DNA of 64,000 nucleotides, taken from contig JACKOH010000002.1 in the NCBI GenBank assembly GCA_024234395.1, positions 1,674,001 to 1,738,000 of the forward strand, written 5' to 3'. The notes under the pieces were generated by a model. The model was not told where the DNA came from. It saw nothing but the letters and a program-made list of their open reading frames with translations, and searched no databases. Below, piece after piece: positions 1-8,411 of the stretch; position 1 is the stretch's first letter; each line of letters opens with the position of its first letter. Made by a program: the position numbers and the translations under genes. This stretch comes from Pseudomonadales bacterium. GTDB taxonomy: Bacteria > Pseudomonadota > Gammaproteobacteria > Pseudomonadales > Pseudohongiellaceae.

Positions 1-854
1 TCCAGCTCGAAAACCAGGTCTGCCCGGTCTGGCAGCTCCGCCAGGCAGTGACGGGTCAGCCGTTCGAAATGCTGAATGAAGCGGTCCAGGGTCGGTCCGT
101 CCATGACCTTGCTGCCGCGGCCTCCGGTCGCGGCGGCCAGCTTCTGCTCCTGAAGACTGCGCCATCGATAGACGCAGTCGAAGGAGGGAGCTTTCAACAT
201 GACCAGGAAATCGATTTCGGCAAAAAGCGGCTGGTAGGCGTGCAGCCGGGTGTTCACATAACGCCGCCAGATGCCGTCCCGGTCTTCGTCCGCCTCCAGG
301 GAGTTTACCGGCTTATCCAGTGTCTCCGCAGACTCAGGCTGCAGTCCGAGGAACCAGCCTTCAAGCACCACCACGTCCACCGGCAGGTCGACCGCCTCCC
401 ACTCGCTGAGCGGCCGTGGTTCGTCCTCGGCCTTGTCGAAGCGGGGCAGCAGAACCTGTCCGTCGCTGTGGGGATCGGCCAGGCGCAGCATCACCTGTCG
501 GGCCAGTTCCAGGTCGTGGGTACCGGGAACTCCCCGGGAGGCGAGCAGGGGATGAACGTCGGCTGCCAGGTTCCGGCGTTGGCCACTGCTCAGATAAAGA
601 TCGTCCAGCGACAGGTTGGCAATTCGGAGTTGCTGTTCCGATAACATCAGGGTCAGGAAATTAGCCAGAGTCGATTTCCCTGTACCCTGTGCACCGTTTA
701 TGCCAACTATCAGAGGGCGGTCCAGCCGCCGCCGTCTCTCCATGAGCTGTCCGGCCAGCGGCAGGTACCACTCGGTAATCAGATCGGCGAATTCCGGAGG
801 CAGCTTTTCAGCCTCGAGAAAAGCCCGTATAAGTGCTTGATCCGCGGGCTGCAT
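1..854 (-). CDS. P-loop kinase, D-glycerate 3-kinase-like (partial at window edge)
   Basis: The minus-strand frame is open from the ATG at 854 to the window edge, giving 284 residues with no stop, so the C-terminus lies outside. A Walker A motif GAQGTGKS is at residues 54-61, followed by a LSLDDLYLS stretch and a later VVVLEGWFLG stretch. This pattern is typical of the YggC/Tda10 group related to plant D-glycerate 3-kinase and uridine kinase-like P-loop kinases. Expected role: cytosolic ATP-dependent phosphorylation of a small hydroxy acid such as glycerate. The true substrate in bacteria of this subgroup is uncertain. The gene is separated by about 140 bases from the DUF3833 lipoprotein gene on the same strand. 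Family assignment is fairly sure, substrate is not. Confidence 0.8.
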   Translation of the reverse strand, partial: MQPADQALIRAFLEAEKLPPEFADLITEWYLPLAGQLMERRRRLDRPLIVGINGAQGTGKSTLANFLTLMLSEQQLRIANLSLDDLYLSSGQRRNLAADVHPLLASRGVPGTHDLELARQVMLRLADPHSDGQVLLPRFDKAEDEPRPLSEWEAVDLPVDVVVLEGWFLGLQPESAETLDKPVNSLEADEDRDGIWRRYVNTRLHAYQPLFAEIDFLVMLKAPSFDCVYRWRSLQEQKLAAATGGRGSKVMDGPTLDRFIQHFERLTRHCLAELPDRADLVFEL

Positions 855-995
855 GGGACTTCCTGTGAGTAGGTTGAGCCTCAAGCTTAGCGGCTTCAAG
901 GCCGGATTGGTAGGCGCAATCACGGCGCTCTGACCGGATGGTCCGGGATGGTGCGGTCGCGGATATCGTGCCAGTTGCCGGTGCAGATTCGGCGA

Positions 996-1541
996 CTAGC
1001 CGGGTCCGGCTTTCTCGCGCCGGATCACCAGTTGAATACTGCCCACCGGAAGACCGAACCAGGACATGGAGGATTCGTTAATGATCACCTGCGGAGACAC
1101 CAGGTACATCCGATCGTCGATGTGCAGATCCAGGCTGCTGTCGCCACGCGGTATTCGCAGCCGGTAATCCAGAAACACGCTGTTGCCGGCCACTTCGATA
1201 GCCGCTTCTTCCACCACATCACCGGCGCTGCCCAGATAGTGATTGTGGCCGTCCGGCCGCAGTGTCCAGACCCGCCGCTGCCGCTCGCCGTCGCTGAACA
1301 CGAAGTCTTCTTCCAGAGTTCCGGTACCGTTCTGCCACGACGCATCGATGGCAGCATTGAAGGTACGAATCACCCGGCCACGCCAGTCTTTGACCACCCC
1401 ATGCGCAGCCAGCGGCCCACTGAAAAACTCCTCCATCACCAGCCGTGGCTCGTTTCCGGCATAATCCTGCACACTGACTCCACTGCATCCACCGAGCAGA
1501 ATCAACAGCAGGTAAAAGCAACTGACAGTCTGACTATTCAT
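996..1541 (-). CDS. DUF3833-type lipoprotein
   Basis: The start was set at the ATG at 1541 because the protein then opens with a lipoprotein signal: a short N-terminus, a hydrophobic run LLLILL and the lipobox GGCSG with Cys near residue 20. A longer reading to 1607 only adds a non-signal-like extension. The mature part carries repeated beta-rich stretches typical of the DUF3833 family, including a conserved GxVxDWRGR-like segment and a VWTLRPDG segment. Function is unknown for the family; it should sit on the periplasmic face of a membrane. It is divergent from the DnaT-like gene that starts at 1647, so the roughly 105 bases between them probably hold both promoters. Confidence 0.75.
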   Translation of the reverse strand: MNSQTVSCFYLLLILLGGCSGVSVQDYAGNEPRLVMEEFFSGPLAAHGVVKDWRGRVIRTFNAAIDASWQNGTGTLEEDFVFSDGERQRRVWTLRPDGHNHYLGSAGDVVEEAAIEVAGNSVFLDYRLRIPRGDSSLDLHIDDRMYLVSPQVIINESSMSWFGLPVGSIQLVIRREKAGPG

Positions 1542-1646
1542 GATATTCTCTGTGACCTGAACCTGGTGATTGGTACGCCCACACGTGGTGACATGGTTCA
1601 CCGACAATCACCGGTTGTATCGCTCCCTGAAAACCGAGACTCATTG

Positions 1647-2855
1647 ATGGCTTCCAGACTGGTGCCCGAACGACCACTGTTTTTTTCGCCGACCCTGGCT
1701 GCGACCATTGGTCTGGAAGAGGCAATTCTGTTGCAGGTGTTGCTGGATTTCAGCGCCTGCCGAGCGGCACAGGTGCGGGATTGCTATCGTTGGGTTGAGG
1801 TGGCCGACCGGGACCTGGAAACCGCCATGCCATTCTGGAAGCTGGCAGATATCCGCCGCGTGGAGACCAGCCTTTACAACCTCGGCATGATACTGCGCAG
1901 ACCGGTCGATGGCCGTCGCGACTGTTATCAGTATGCACTGAACGAGAAGGTGGCAGAGCCGGAATCAGGCGTTACCGCTACCCGACCGGAGGAAATCCGA
2001 CCGGTGCCCAGGGAATCCCTGGACGCCCGCCGGACAGGCCCGGAACCGGCTGCCATCGACCAGGCGTCGGTGTTTCGGCAGGCAGGCGGTGCCTCCCTGA
2101 TTACACCGGACTGGCAGCCGGGGGAGGAATGGCTGGTGCAATGCCGGCAGCACAATATCCCCGACCAGTTCAGTCTGAGTCTGGTACCGGAATTTATCGG
2201 TTACTGGCGGGACCGAGGCCAGGCTCAGTTCTCCTGGGGCAACAAGTTCTACAAGCACGTGCTGCGCAGCTGGCGGGAGGAACAGTCCCGCCAGGGTTCC
2301 CATGAAACAGCCACCGCCATGCACCGGGACTGGCAACCCAGTGCGGATGCCGTGGAAATCCTCGAGATTGCCGGCATCCCGGAGCAATTCATCGAGGATG
2401 CCATTCCCGAGTTTGTCATGTACTGGCGCGAGCGCGGTGTGCGCATCAGCGCCTGGAACACCAAGTTTATCGAGCACATCAGGCGCCAGTGGGACAAGTA
2501 CAATGCCAGCTTTGGCCACGATGACACGCCGCGTCCGATTCCCTCTGACTGGCAGCCCAGCCCGGCCTGCTTCGAAATTCTGCAACTGGCGGAAATCGAC
2601 CTGGACTATGCGCGCAGCCGGATCCCCGAATTCGTACTTTACTGGCGGGACAGCCAACAGGCCAGGGCATCCTGGAACACGGTATTCCTGCAGTTCATCA
2701 AGCAGGACTGGGCCAGGCGACTTCAGGCGCCGCTCGAGGTAGAATCGGCCCATGGAAACCATCAATCCCCTGCTGGAGAAAGCCGGCACAGCGTTGAAGA
2801 AAAGCTCCGACAGCTCACTGACCGCAGCTGGGCGGAAAACGCCCGTCGCTGGTAA
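1647..2855 (+). CDS. DnaT-like primosomal protein with three DnaT domains
   Basis: The open frame reaches back to 948, but that part overlaps the lipoprotein gene antisense. I chose the ATG at 1647, after which the protein begins MASRLVPERP and runs 402 residues. Residues 1-100 look like a winged-helix N-domain (ATIGLEEAILLQVLLDF, then WVEVADRDLE). Three copies of the DnaT single-strand-binding module follow, beginning DWQP near residues 151, 225 and 299; each has an EF(V/I).YWR core and a W(N/G).(K/V)F segment. DnaT in E. coli helps reload replication forks through PriA/PriB and DnaC. The next gene is a lambda-P-like protein that overlaps this one by 104 bases. Such chromosomal DnaT-like/P-like pairs are known in Gammaproteobacteria. 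Three repeats, rather than one, is a notable architecture. Confidence 0.8.
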   Translation: MASRLVPERPLFFSPTLAATIGLEEAILLQVLLDFSACRAAQVRDCYRWVEVADRDLETAMPFWKLADIRRVETSLYNLGMILRRPVDGRRDCYQYALNEKVAEPESGVTATRPEEIRPVPRESLDARRTGPEPAAIDQASVFRQAGGASLITPDWQPGEEWLVQCRQHNIPDQFSLSLVPEFIGYWRDRGQAQFSWGNKFYKHVLRSWREEQSRQGSHETATAMHRDWQPSADAVEILEIAGIPEQFIEDAIPEFVMYWRERGVRISAWNTKFIEHIRRQWDKYNASFGHDDTPRPIPSDWQPSPACFEILQLAEIDLDYARSRIPEFVLYWRDSQQARASWNTVFLQFIKQDWARRLQAPLEVESAHGNHQSPAGESRHSVEEKLRQLTDRSWAENARRW

Positions 2856-3477
2856 ACAGAAGCCGGTAGACTATCCGGGCACCAGATCCGGCAGCACCGC
2901 ACCGGGGGTGTTCGAGCCGGGCCTGGTGGACGCTATCAACCAGGTGTTTTCCGAGTTTGCCTTTGCCTACCATAATCAGTTCCACAAGGCCTATCCTGAT
3001 CAGGCGACTATCAATATCGGCAAGGAATACTGGCTCAGCTGCCTGGCCGAGTTTTCGCCCGGCCAGATAACCCGGGCCGCCCGCAAGCTGGTCAAATCAT
3101 CGGAGTACCTGCCCACCGTGGCGGCACTGGTCAAGTTCTGCGAAAGCGGGCTGGAACTGTTCGGGCTGCCGTCGCCACGGTCAGCCTATCTGGAAGCCTG
3201 TCGGGCCCCGTCACCCAAGGCGGCGTTCAACTGGAGCCACCCGGCTGTCTACCAGGCCGGCAAGGCCAGTGACTGGTTCATCCTGGCCACTGAGCCGGAA
3301 GCGGTGGCATTCCCGATTTTCGATTACAACTATCAGCAGATCTGTCAGCGGGTCATGCACGGCGAAGAGTTTGCCGTCACTCCTCCGCCCGCCCTGGGCG
3401 ACCGCCACGGCAGAAAACTCAGTGCCGCCGAACGCAGGGAAAAGATGCGCAAGTTGCGGGAACAGGTCGGTCTCTGA
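2752..3477 (+). CDS. Replication protein P-like helicase loader
   Basis: A 241-residue protein. After a Lys/Pro-rich leader of about 50 residues it has an alpha-helical core with VDAINQVF, FHKAYPD, KEYWLSCLAEFS and LPTVAALVKFCE, which match the lambda replication protein P family. Lambda P delivers DnaB helicase to the origin. In this chromosomal setting a DnaB-loading role together with the upstream DnaT-like protein is likely but inferred. The ATG at 2752 lies inside the preceding gene in another frame, giving a 104-base overlap and probable translational coupling. The C-terminus is basic and charged (RREKMRKLREQ). The TGA stop at 3475-3477 is followed in the same frame by the coding sequence of the next membrane protein. 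Confidence 0.75.
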   Translation: METINPLLEKAGTALKKSSDSSLTAAGRKTPVAGKQKPVDYPGTRSGSTAPGVFEPGLVDAINQVFSEFAFAYHNQFHKAYPDQATINIGKEYWLSCLAEFSPGQITRAARKLVKSSEYLPTVAALVKFCESGLELFGLPSPRSAYLEACRAPSPKAAFNWSHPAVYQAGKASDWFILATEPEAVAFPIFDYNYQQICQRVMHGEEFAVTPPPALGDRHGRKLSAAERREKMRKLREQVGL

Positions 3478-3576
3478 CTGCGGGCGGGTGGCGAACTGGC
3501 TCGGGCACTGCAGGCAGGTCTACTTTACTTCACCGGGGCACTGGCACTGGGATTCCTGTTCGGTGGTATTCGCCTC

Positions 3577-3915
3577 ATGTTGCTGCAACCGGTATTCGGC
3601 GAATTGTCCGCGGTACTGATCGAAGTGCCGGTCATGCTGCTGCTCTGCTGGATTCTCTGCGCCAGATCGATAGCAATTCTGCGGGTGCCGCCCCGGGCGT
3701 TCGAGCGGGCAGTGATGGGCGCCGTGGCGCTGGCATTACTACTGCTGGGGGAGCTGATTCTGGCCTGGCTGCTGTTCGGCGCAGAGCCGGCTGCGTATGT
3801 GGCCGACGCGGGGCGTCCCGAGCGCTGGACCGGGCTGCTCGGCCAGGTAGTGTTCGGGTTGTTTCCGCTGCTGCAGCTTGCCCTCTCCGGCCGTGCCGGC
3901 GAACCCGGCCCATGA
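3577..3915 (+). CDS. Small integral membrane protein, start uncertain
   Basis: A protein of 112 residues from the first ATG at 3577, with hydrophobic segments AVLIEVPVMLLLCWILC, AVALALLLLGELILAWLLF and VVFGLFPLLQLAL. The same frame is open upstream all the way to the stop of the P-like gene (3475-3477) and encodes a further transmembrane-like stretch, YFTGALALGFLFGGIRL, which looks like a natural first helix. No ATG, GTG or TTG exists in that upstream part, so either translation begins at a rare codon such as CTG 3478, or the 3577 start is real and the helix is lost, or there is readthrough of the UGA. Function unknown. Confidence 0.6.
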   Translation: MLLQPVFGELSAVLIEVPVMLLLCWILCARSIAILRVPPRAFERAVMGAVALALLLLGELILAWLLFGAEPAAYVADAGRPERWTGLLGQVVFGLFPLLQLALSGRAGEPGP

Positions 3916-4194
3916 GCGCAGCGTCAACAGCAGCCGAATTCATTCTACCAGCTGCTTCAGCAGACCCTGACTCTCCTTCTATTTCGAACAGTCATGACCC
4001 GATCATCAGTTTTCAACGTAGAATTGATTCGAAACTATTTGCTAAAACTGATACCGTTAATTCAGTATGTTTAGCCGGTCAAAACAGCCCGTAGCCCGGG
4101 TTGTCACATGAGGTTATTTAAATTCAAAGACTGTGCTGCCAGGCAGCCCGGCAGTCTGGTCAGACGTCAGGAAGGCGGTCAGGAGAGTTCTGCA

Positions 4195-5325
4195 ATGAAG
4201 CGGTGGCAGTGGGTTTCTTTTTCTTTCTCGTTTTCTAATCCAACGGTATTGCTGCTTGCCTTGTCGCTGGGGTTTGCCACCCCGCGGGCCGGGGCGGCAC
4301 AGCCCGAAAGCCTGTTGCTGTCCGCTGGAGAACTGGGAATCTCCATGCTGCCGGTGGAGAGGTTGCTGGAGCGGAATGCGCCGTCCAGTGAACAGGGGAC
4401 AGGTGGCACCCCCGGTTCGGCACAGGAGGAAAGTGCGTCCGTGGTGTCGCGGGAGCGGGAACAGCTGGCTGTTATCGATGCCCTGATCCAGGAGCGAGGC
4501 GCCTATGGTACCGGTCTGGACGAAGCCTACGCGGAGTATGGCAAACTTCATCTTGAGGTCGGTAATTTTCAGCACGCCGCCGATCAATTCCGACAGGCCT
4601 GGCATCTCAGCCGGATCAACTCAGGACTTTACAGTGAAGAGCAGCTGGCCTATCTCACCGCCCTGATCGAAGCGCTGGTGGAACTGGAGCGCTGGGACGA
4701 AGTCCACGACCTTCACCAGCTGAGTTTCCTGATTGCCAGCCGCATCTATCCGGCTGACGATATCCGTTATCTGATCGCCGCTGAACTGTATGCCAGCTGG
4801 AAGTGGGAAGCGATCAACAGTAACTTCCTGACCGGGGGCTACGCCCGGGCCTTCGAGACTGCACAACAGCTCAGCGCCTTTTACACCGAGGTGATCGAAA
4901 AGGTGGAGCATGCCGATGGCCCGCATACCTCGGGCCTGATCAACCTGGTCGCCGGCAAGGCCCGCACCGATATCACTATTGCGCGGGCACTGGTTAATTC
5001 CCAGTCGACAGGCAATGCGCTGGGACCGGGCAGTTATGTTCCCGAAACACAGTGCTTTACCCAGGTCAATGGACAGTCCGGTGCGGTGCGGCAATGCCGT
5101 CAGGTGCGTCTGGCCCTTTACGACATTGAAGAGGGCGCGGTGCCACCCGTTCACTTTGCACTGGGACGCTACCTGAAACAGGTTAACCAGTCGGCCGAAC
5201 GCCTGGAGCGTCTGCAGTTGTCCGCTGAGCTGCTTACCGACGATCAGCGGGCATGGGTCGACTCACTGATCAATACGCTGCACAAGGAATCCGCAGCCTT
5301 AAGCCGGCCCGGTCGCCGCCGCTAA
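4195..5325 (+). CDS. Secreted TPR-like helical-repeat protein
   Basis: The start was set at the ATG at 4195, which has an AGGAGAG ribosome-binding site 8 bases before it; the longer frame from 4108 lacks one. The protein opens with a signal peptide (basic MKR, hydrophobic VLLLALSLGF, cleavage near AGAA). Residues from about 100 on resemble tetratricopeptide units: DEAYAEYGKLHLEVGNFQHAADQFRQAWHL is split across two helices and followed by similar helical pairs. No catalytic motif is visible. A periplasmic scaffold or binding role is plausible, but the function is unknown. The malic enzyme gene starts 56 bases after its stop, so the two may be cotranscribed. Confidence 0.65.
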   Translation: MKRWQWVSFSFSFSNPTVLLLALSLGFATPRAGAAQPESLLLSAGELGISMLPVERLLERNAPSSEQGTGGTPGSAQEESASVVSREREQLAVIDALIQERGAYGTGLDEAYAEYGKLHLEVGNFQHAADQFRQAWHLSRINSGLYSEEQLAYLTALIEALVELERWDEVHDLHQLSFLIASRIYPADDIRYLIAAELYASWKWEAINSNFLTGGYARAFETAQQLSAFYTEVIEKVEHADGPHTSGLINLVAGKARTDITIARALVNSQSTGNALGPGSYVPETQCFTQVNGQSGAVRQCRQVRLALYDIEEGAVPPVHFALGRYLKQVNQSAERLERLQLSAELLTDDQRAWVDSLINTLHKESAALSRPGRRR

Positions 5326-5381
5326 ACAGTGAGTCGGAACTTTTTGATAATCTCCAGCTTCAGCAGGGAACCGGAACAGCG

Positions 5382-7079
5382 ATGACCAAGACCAGGCCAG
5401 TTTACATCTCCTATGCCGGCCCGTCGCTGCTGGAAACTCCGTTATTGAACAAAGGGTCGGCTTTTTCCGAACGGGAGCGACGTAACTTCAACCTGCTGGG
5501 CCTGCTGCCGCCACGTTATGAAAGCATCGAGGAGCAGGCCAAGCGGTCTTACATGCAATACCGCAGCTTCGACGATCCGATCAATAAACATATCTACCTG
5601 CGCGCCGTGCAGGACAATAATGAAACCCTGTTCTACCGGTTGTTGAGCGAACACCTGGTAGAGATGCTGCCGATTATTTACACGCCGACAGTGGGCGATG
5701 CCTGCGAGCACTTTTCAGATATCTATCGCAGTGCCCGCGGTATCTTTGTGTCCTACGAAGAACGCGAGTACATGGACGAGGTGTTGCGCAGCGTTACCAA
5801 GGACAAGGTGAAGGTTATTGTGGTGACCGACGGCGAGCGGGTCCTGGGGCTTGGCGATCAGGGCATCGGCGGCATGGGAATCGCGATCGGCAAGCTCAGT
5901 GTCTATACCGCCATCGGCGGGATCAGCCCGGCCTATACCCTGCCCGTGGCGCTGGATGTGGGAACCAACAATCGTAAACTGCTGGACGATCCGTTCTATA
6001 TGGGCATGCGTCATCCGCGCATTTCCCGCCAGGAGTACGATCGCTTCGTGGATTCCTTTATCGATGCCGTGCAGGAACGCTGGCCAGGAGTGCTGATCCA
6101 GTTTGAGGATTTCGCCCAGCCTAACGCCATGCCCATTCTGCAGCGGCACCGGGACCGGGTCTGCTGCTTCAATGATGATATACAGGGCACCGCCGCGGTC
6201 ACTCTGGGAACTCTGCTGGCCGCCTGTCGTAAAAAGCAGGTGGCGCTCAGGGATCAGCGGATTGTCTTCGTGGGCTCGGGTTCGGCCGGCAGCGGGATCG
6301 CCGAACTGGTGATTTCCGCGATGCAGGCCCAGGGTCTCAGTGACAGCGAGGCCAGGGCCAGGATCTTCATGGTCGACAAGGAAGGACTGCTGCTGGAGGG
6401 TATGACTGGCCTGCGCGACTTTCAGCAGCGCCTGGCCCAACCGCGCAGCGCCATCGGGGACTGGGAAAACATCGATCCCGAATCCAGTCCCGGTCTGCTG
6501 GAGGTGCTGAAAAATACCCGCGCCGGAGTACTTATCGGTGTCTCCGGGCAGCCCGGACTGTTCACCGAGGAAGTCATTCGCACCCTGCACGCCGGTTGTG
6601 AACGGCCCATCGTGTTACCGCTGAGCAATCCTTCCCGCCTTACCGAAGCCCATCCCCAGGACGTTTTGGCATGGAGCGACGGGAAGGCGCTGGTTGCCAC
6701 CGGCAGTCCGTTCAACGAGGTCGAGTTCAAGGGCAGAAAAGCGGTGATTTCGCAGTGCAATAACAGTTACATCTTCCCCGGCGTCGGCCTCGGTATCATT
6801 GCCGCCAGGGCCTCGCGGGTGACCGATGAAATGTTGATGGTAGCCAGCACCACGCTGGCGGAACTGTCCGGAGAGGTGGAGGATGCCAGTGCCATCCTGC
6901 CCCCGCTCACGGTGGTTTCGCAGATCAGCCGCAGGATCGCCTTCGCGGTGGCCCGGACCGCACAGCAGCAGGGGCACGCCCTGGTGACCAGCGAAGAAGA
7001 TCTGCTGGCTGCCATCGAGAGAAATTTCTGGACTCCCGAGTATCGTGAATACCGCCGGGTGGCGATGCGGGCGAGATAG
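5382..7079 (+). CDS. maeA: NAD-dependent malic enzyme
   Basis: The open frame begins at 5253, but the family N-terminus begins at the ATG at 5382, giving 565 residues, the usual length. Visible signatures are YTPTVGDAC near residue 100, the IGGMGIAIGKLSVYTA segment near 162-177, the FEDFAQPNA metal-site region near 241-249, FNDDIQGTAAVTLGTLL near 263-279 and the Rossmann loop GSGSAGSG near 298-305. The enzyme converts malate to pyruvate plus CO2 with NAD and decarboxylates oxaloacetate, linking the TCA cycle to pyruvate supply in the cytosol. It lies directly upstream of sugar catabolism genes. Strong family match. Confidence 0.95.
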   Translation: MTKTRPVYISYAGPSLLETPLLNKGSAFSERERRNFNLLGLLPPRYESIEEQAKRSYMQYRSFDDPINKHIYLRAVQDNNETLFYRLLSEHLVEMLPIIYTPTVGDACEHFSDIYRSARGIFVSYEEREYMDEVLRSVTKDKVKVIVVTDGERVLGLGDQGIGGMGIAIGKLSVYTAIGGISPAYTLPVALDVGTNNRKLLDDPFYMGMRHPRISRQEYDRFVDSFIDAVQERWPGVLIQFEDFAQPNAMPILQRHRDRVCCFNDDIQGTAAVTLGTLLAACRKKQVALRDQRIVFVGSGSAGSGIAELVISAMQAQGLSDSEARARIFMVDKEGLLLEGMTGLRDFQQRLAQPRSAIGDWENIDPESSPGLLEVLKNTRAGVLIGVSGQPGLFTEEVIRTLHAGCERPIVLPLSNPSRLTEAHPQDVLAWSDGKALVATGSPFNEVEFKGRKAVISQCNNSYIFPGVGLGIIAARASRVTDEMLMVASTTLAELSGEVEDASAILPPLTVVSQISRRIAFAVARTAQQQGHALVTSEEDLLAAIERNFWTPEYREYRRVAMRAR

Positions 7080-7115
7080 CAGCGCGTTAGCTGGATTCGG
7101 CGCCGCGGTAACTCC

Positions 7116-8117
7116 TCAGCCGGCCAGGGGTATTTTCAGATAGGGCTCAAGTCCCTCCAGCCGGTACTCGATTTCCGCTATCTGATGAGGGGCGAAACTG
7201 TAATCGCCGCGCCGGGATTTCGTGGTTTTGAAAATGCCCCGCCGCTGCAGCACGTAGAGGCGGATGCCGGGAATGGTGCTGTCAAGATTGAGCATCAGCA
7301 GCAGTCGGCCGAAACAGTCCCGGAGCTCCTCTTCGCGGCCGGCCTGTTGCAGTTCCCACAGCCGCGCATAGATGTCACCGTACATGGCGCCGCCGGTCAT
7401 TACCCCATCCACACCCAGGCGCATTTCGTAAAGCCAGCTGCGTCCGAAGGAGGCGGTGATGACGCTCCGGATTGGGTCCGGACGGTGTCTGACCTCTTCG
7501 ATAATGCGCTGCTGAACATTGCCATACTCTTCCTTGATGTAGCCGCAGTTGGGGAAATCGGTGGCCAGCCTGACCAGGAAATCCACTGTCAGTTCCAGAT
7601 CGGGCCCGCCGCTGGTCTGCACAAACACCGGTCGTGAGGTGACCTCGCACAGCGCCTGGTAATAGCGGTAAATTCCGTCCAGCGAAGTGGCAGTGGTCGG
7701 GGGGATGGCAATCATGCCGTCCGGAGCCAGGGCTTCGGCAAAGCGGGCGTACTCCAGCATGCCGTCGGTGTCGTCGGCCTGCACGCCCAGTACCAGCACC
7801 ATGTCGCGGCCGCGATTGGCTTCGGCCAGCACTTCAAACCCCCGCATCCGCTCTGCCTTGCTCAGATAGCGCTGCTCACTGGAATTCTGCGGCCAGACCA
7901 GCCCCTGAACGCCGCAACGGTCCATGAAGGCGACCTGGTTGGCCAGGTCCTCGTAGTCCACTGCTCCGTCGGCGGTGTAGGGGGTGCTGAGAATCATCAG
8001 CGTTCCGCGCATCCGGTTGCCGGACTGGGCCAGCAGACTGCCGGGTGACGCCAGCGTGGTCAGGGCAGAAACGGCAAGAACCTGGCGCCTGGTGAGCTTC
8101 ATAGTAGCCAGTGACAT
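7116..8117 (-). CDS. DapA-superfamily protein with Tat-type signal
   Basis: A 333-residue protein whose ATG at 8117 has a GGAGG site 7 bases upstream. The N-terminus carries a twin-arginine motif, TRRQVLA, then a hydrophobic run and an Ala-Gln cleavage region, so export by Tat is predicted. The rest is a dihydrodipicolinate synthase-like TIM barrel. The Schiff-base lysine is present in YIKEEYGN, but the usual TTGE and YNxP motifs are replaced (PQNSSE and VFVQTSGG). It is therefore probably an aldolase or lyase of unknown substrate, or a binding protein, rather than DapA. A periplasmic location is unusual for this fold. Convergent with maeA. Confidence 0.75.
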   Translation of the reverse strand: MSLATMKLTRRQVLAVSALTTLASPGSLLAQSGNRMRGTLMILSTPYTADGAVDYEDLANQVAFMDRCGVQGLVWPQNSSEQRYLSKAERMRGFEVLAEANRGRDMVLVLGVQADDTDGMLEYARFAEALAPDGMIAIPPTTATSLDGIYRYYQALCEVTSRPVFVQTSGGPDLELTVDFLVRLATDFPNCGYIKEEYGNVQQRIIEEVRHRPDPIRSVITASFGRSWLYEMRLGVDGVMTGGAMYGDIYARLWELQQAGREEELRDCFGRLLLMLNLDSTIPGIRLYVLQRRGIFKTTKSRRGDYSFAPHQIAEIEYRLEGLEPYLKIPLAG

Positions 8118-8411
8118 GGTGAACCTCCGGGGTGGAACCGTTCCGGTGGGGAACTGTTATTGTTATCAGGGACAGTCGATAATACAGGGAACCTCTGCTT
8201 ACGTGAAACTGGTCTGAATAGCTGACAGGCTGCTAAGCAATTTCATATAAGCAGGAGTTCGCTGGTAGAGTGCAGGGGCCATCCTTCAGGCGCAGCCGGA
8301 ACGGCTGGCCGGAAACTTGCGTTGTTATTCCCGTTCCGTGGATGACGGCAAGTGTCTCGACCAGGCACGCCACTTCCACCCCACTTTCACCCCACTTTGG
8401 GGCAGTAGACT

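Noticed and set aside
948..1646. N-terminal extension of the DnaT-like frame (about 233 codons)
   Set aside because: It runs antisense over the DUF3833 lipoprotein gene, has low-complexity composition and no family match; the family N-terminus begins at 1647.
3912..4094. 60-codon ORF overlapping the membrane protein stop as ATGA
   Set aside because: No domain, Ser-rich noise-like composition and no downstream partner; overlap alone is weak support.
4108..4194. Upstream start of the TPR-like protein
   Set aside because: It hides the signal peptide and lacks a ribosome site, while the ATG at 4195 has AGGAGAG.
8190..8240. GGAACCTC-type short repeat seen near 8.2, 20.9 and 21.6 kb
   Set aside because: Only 9-15 bases match and the order of segments differs; not enough to call a repeat family.
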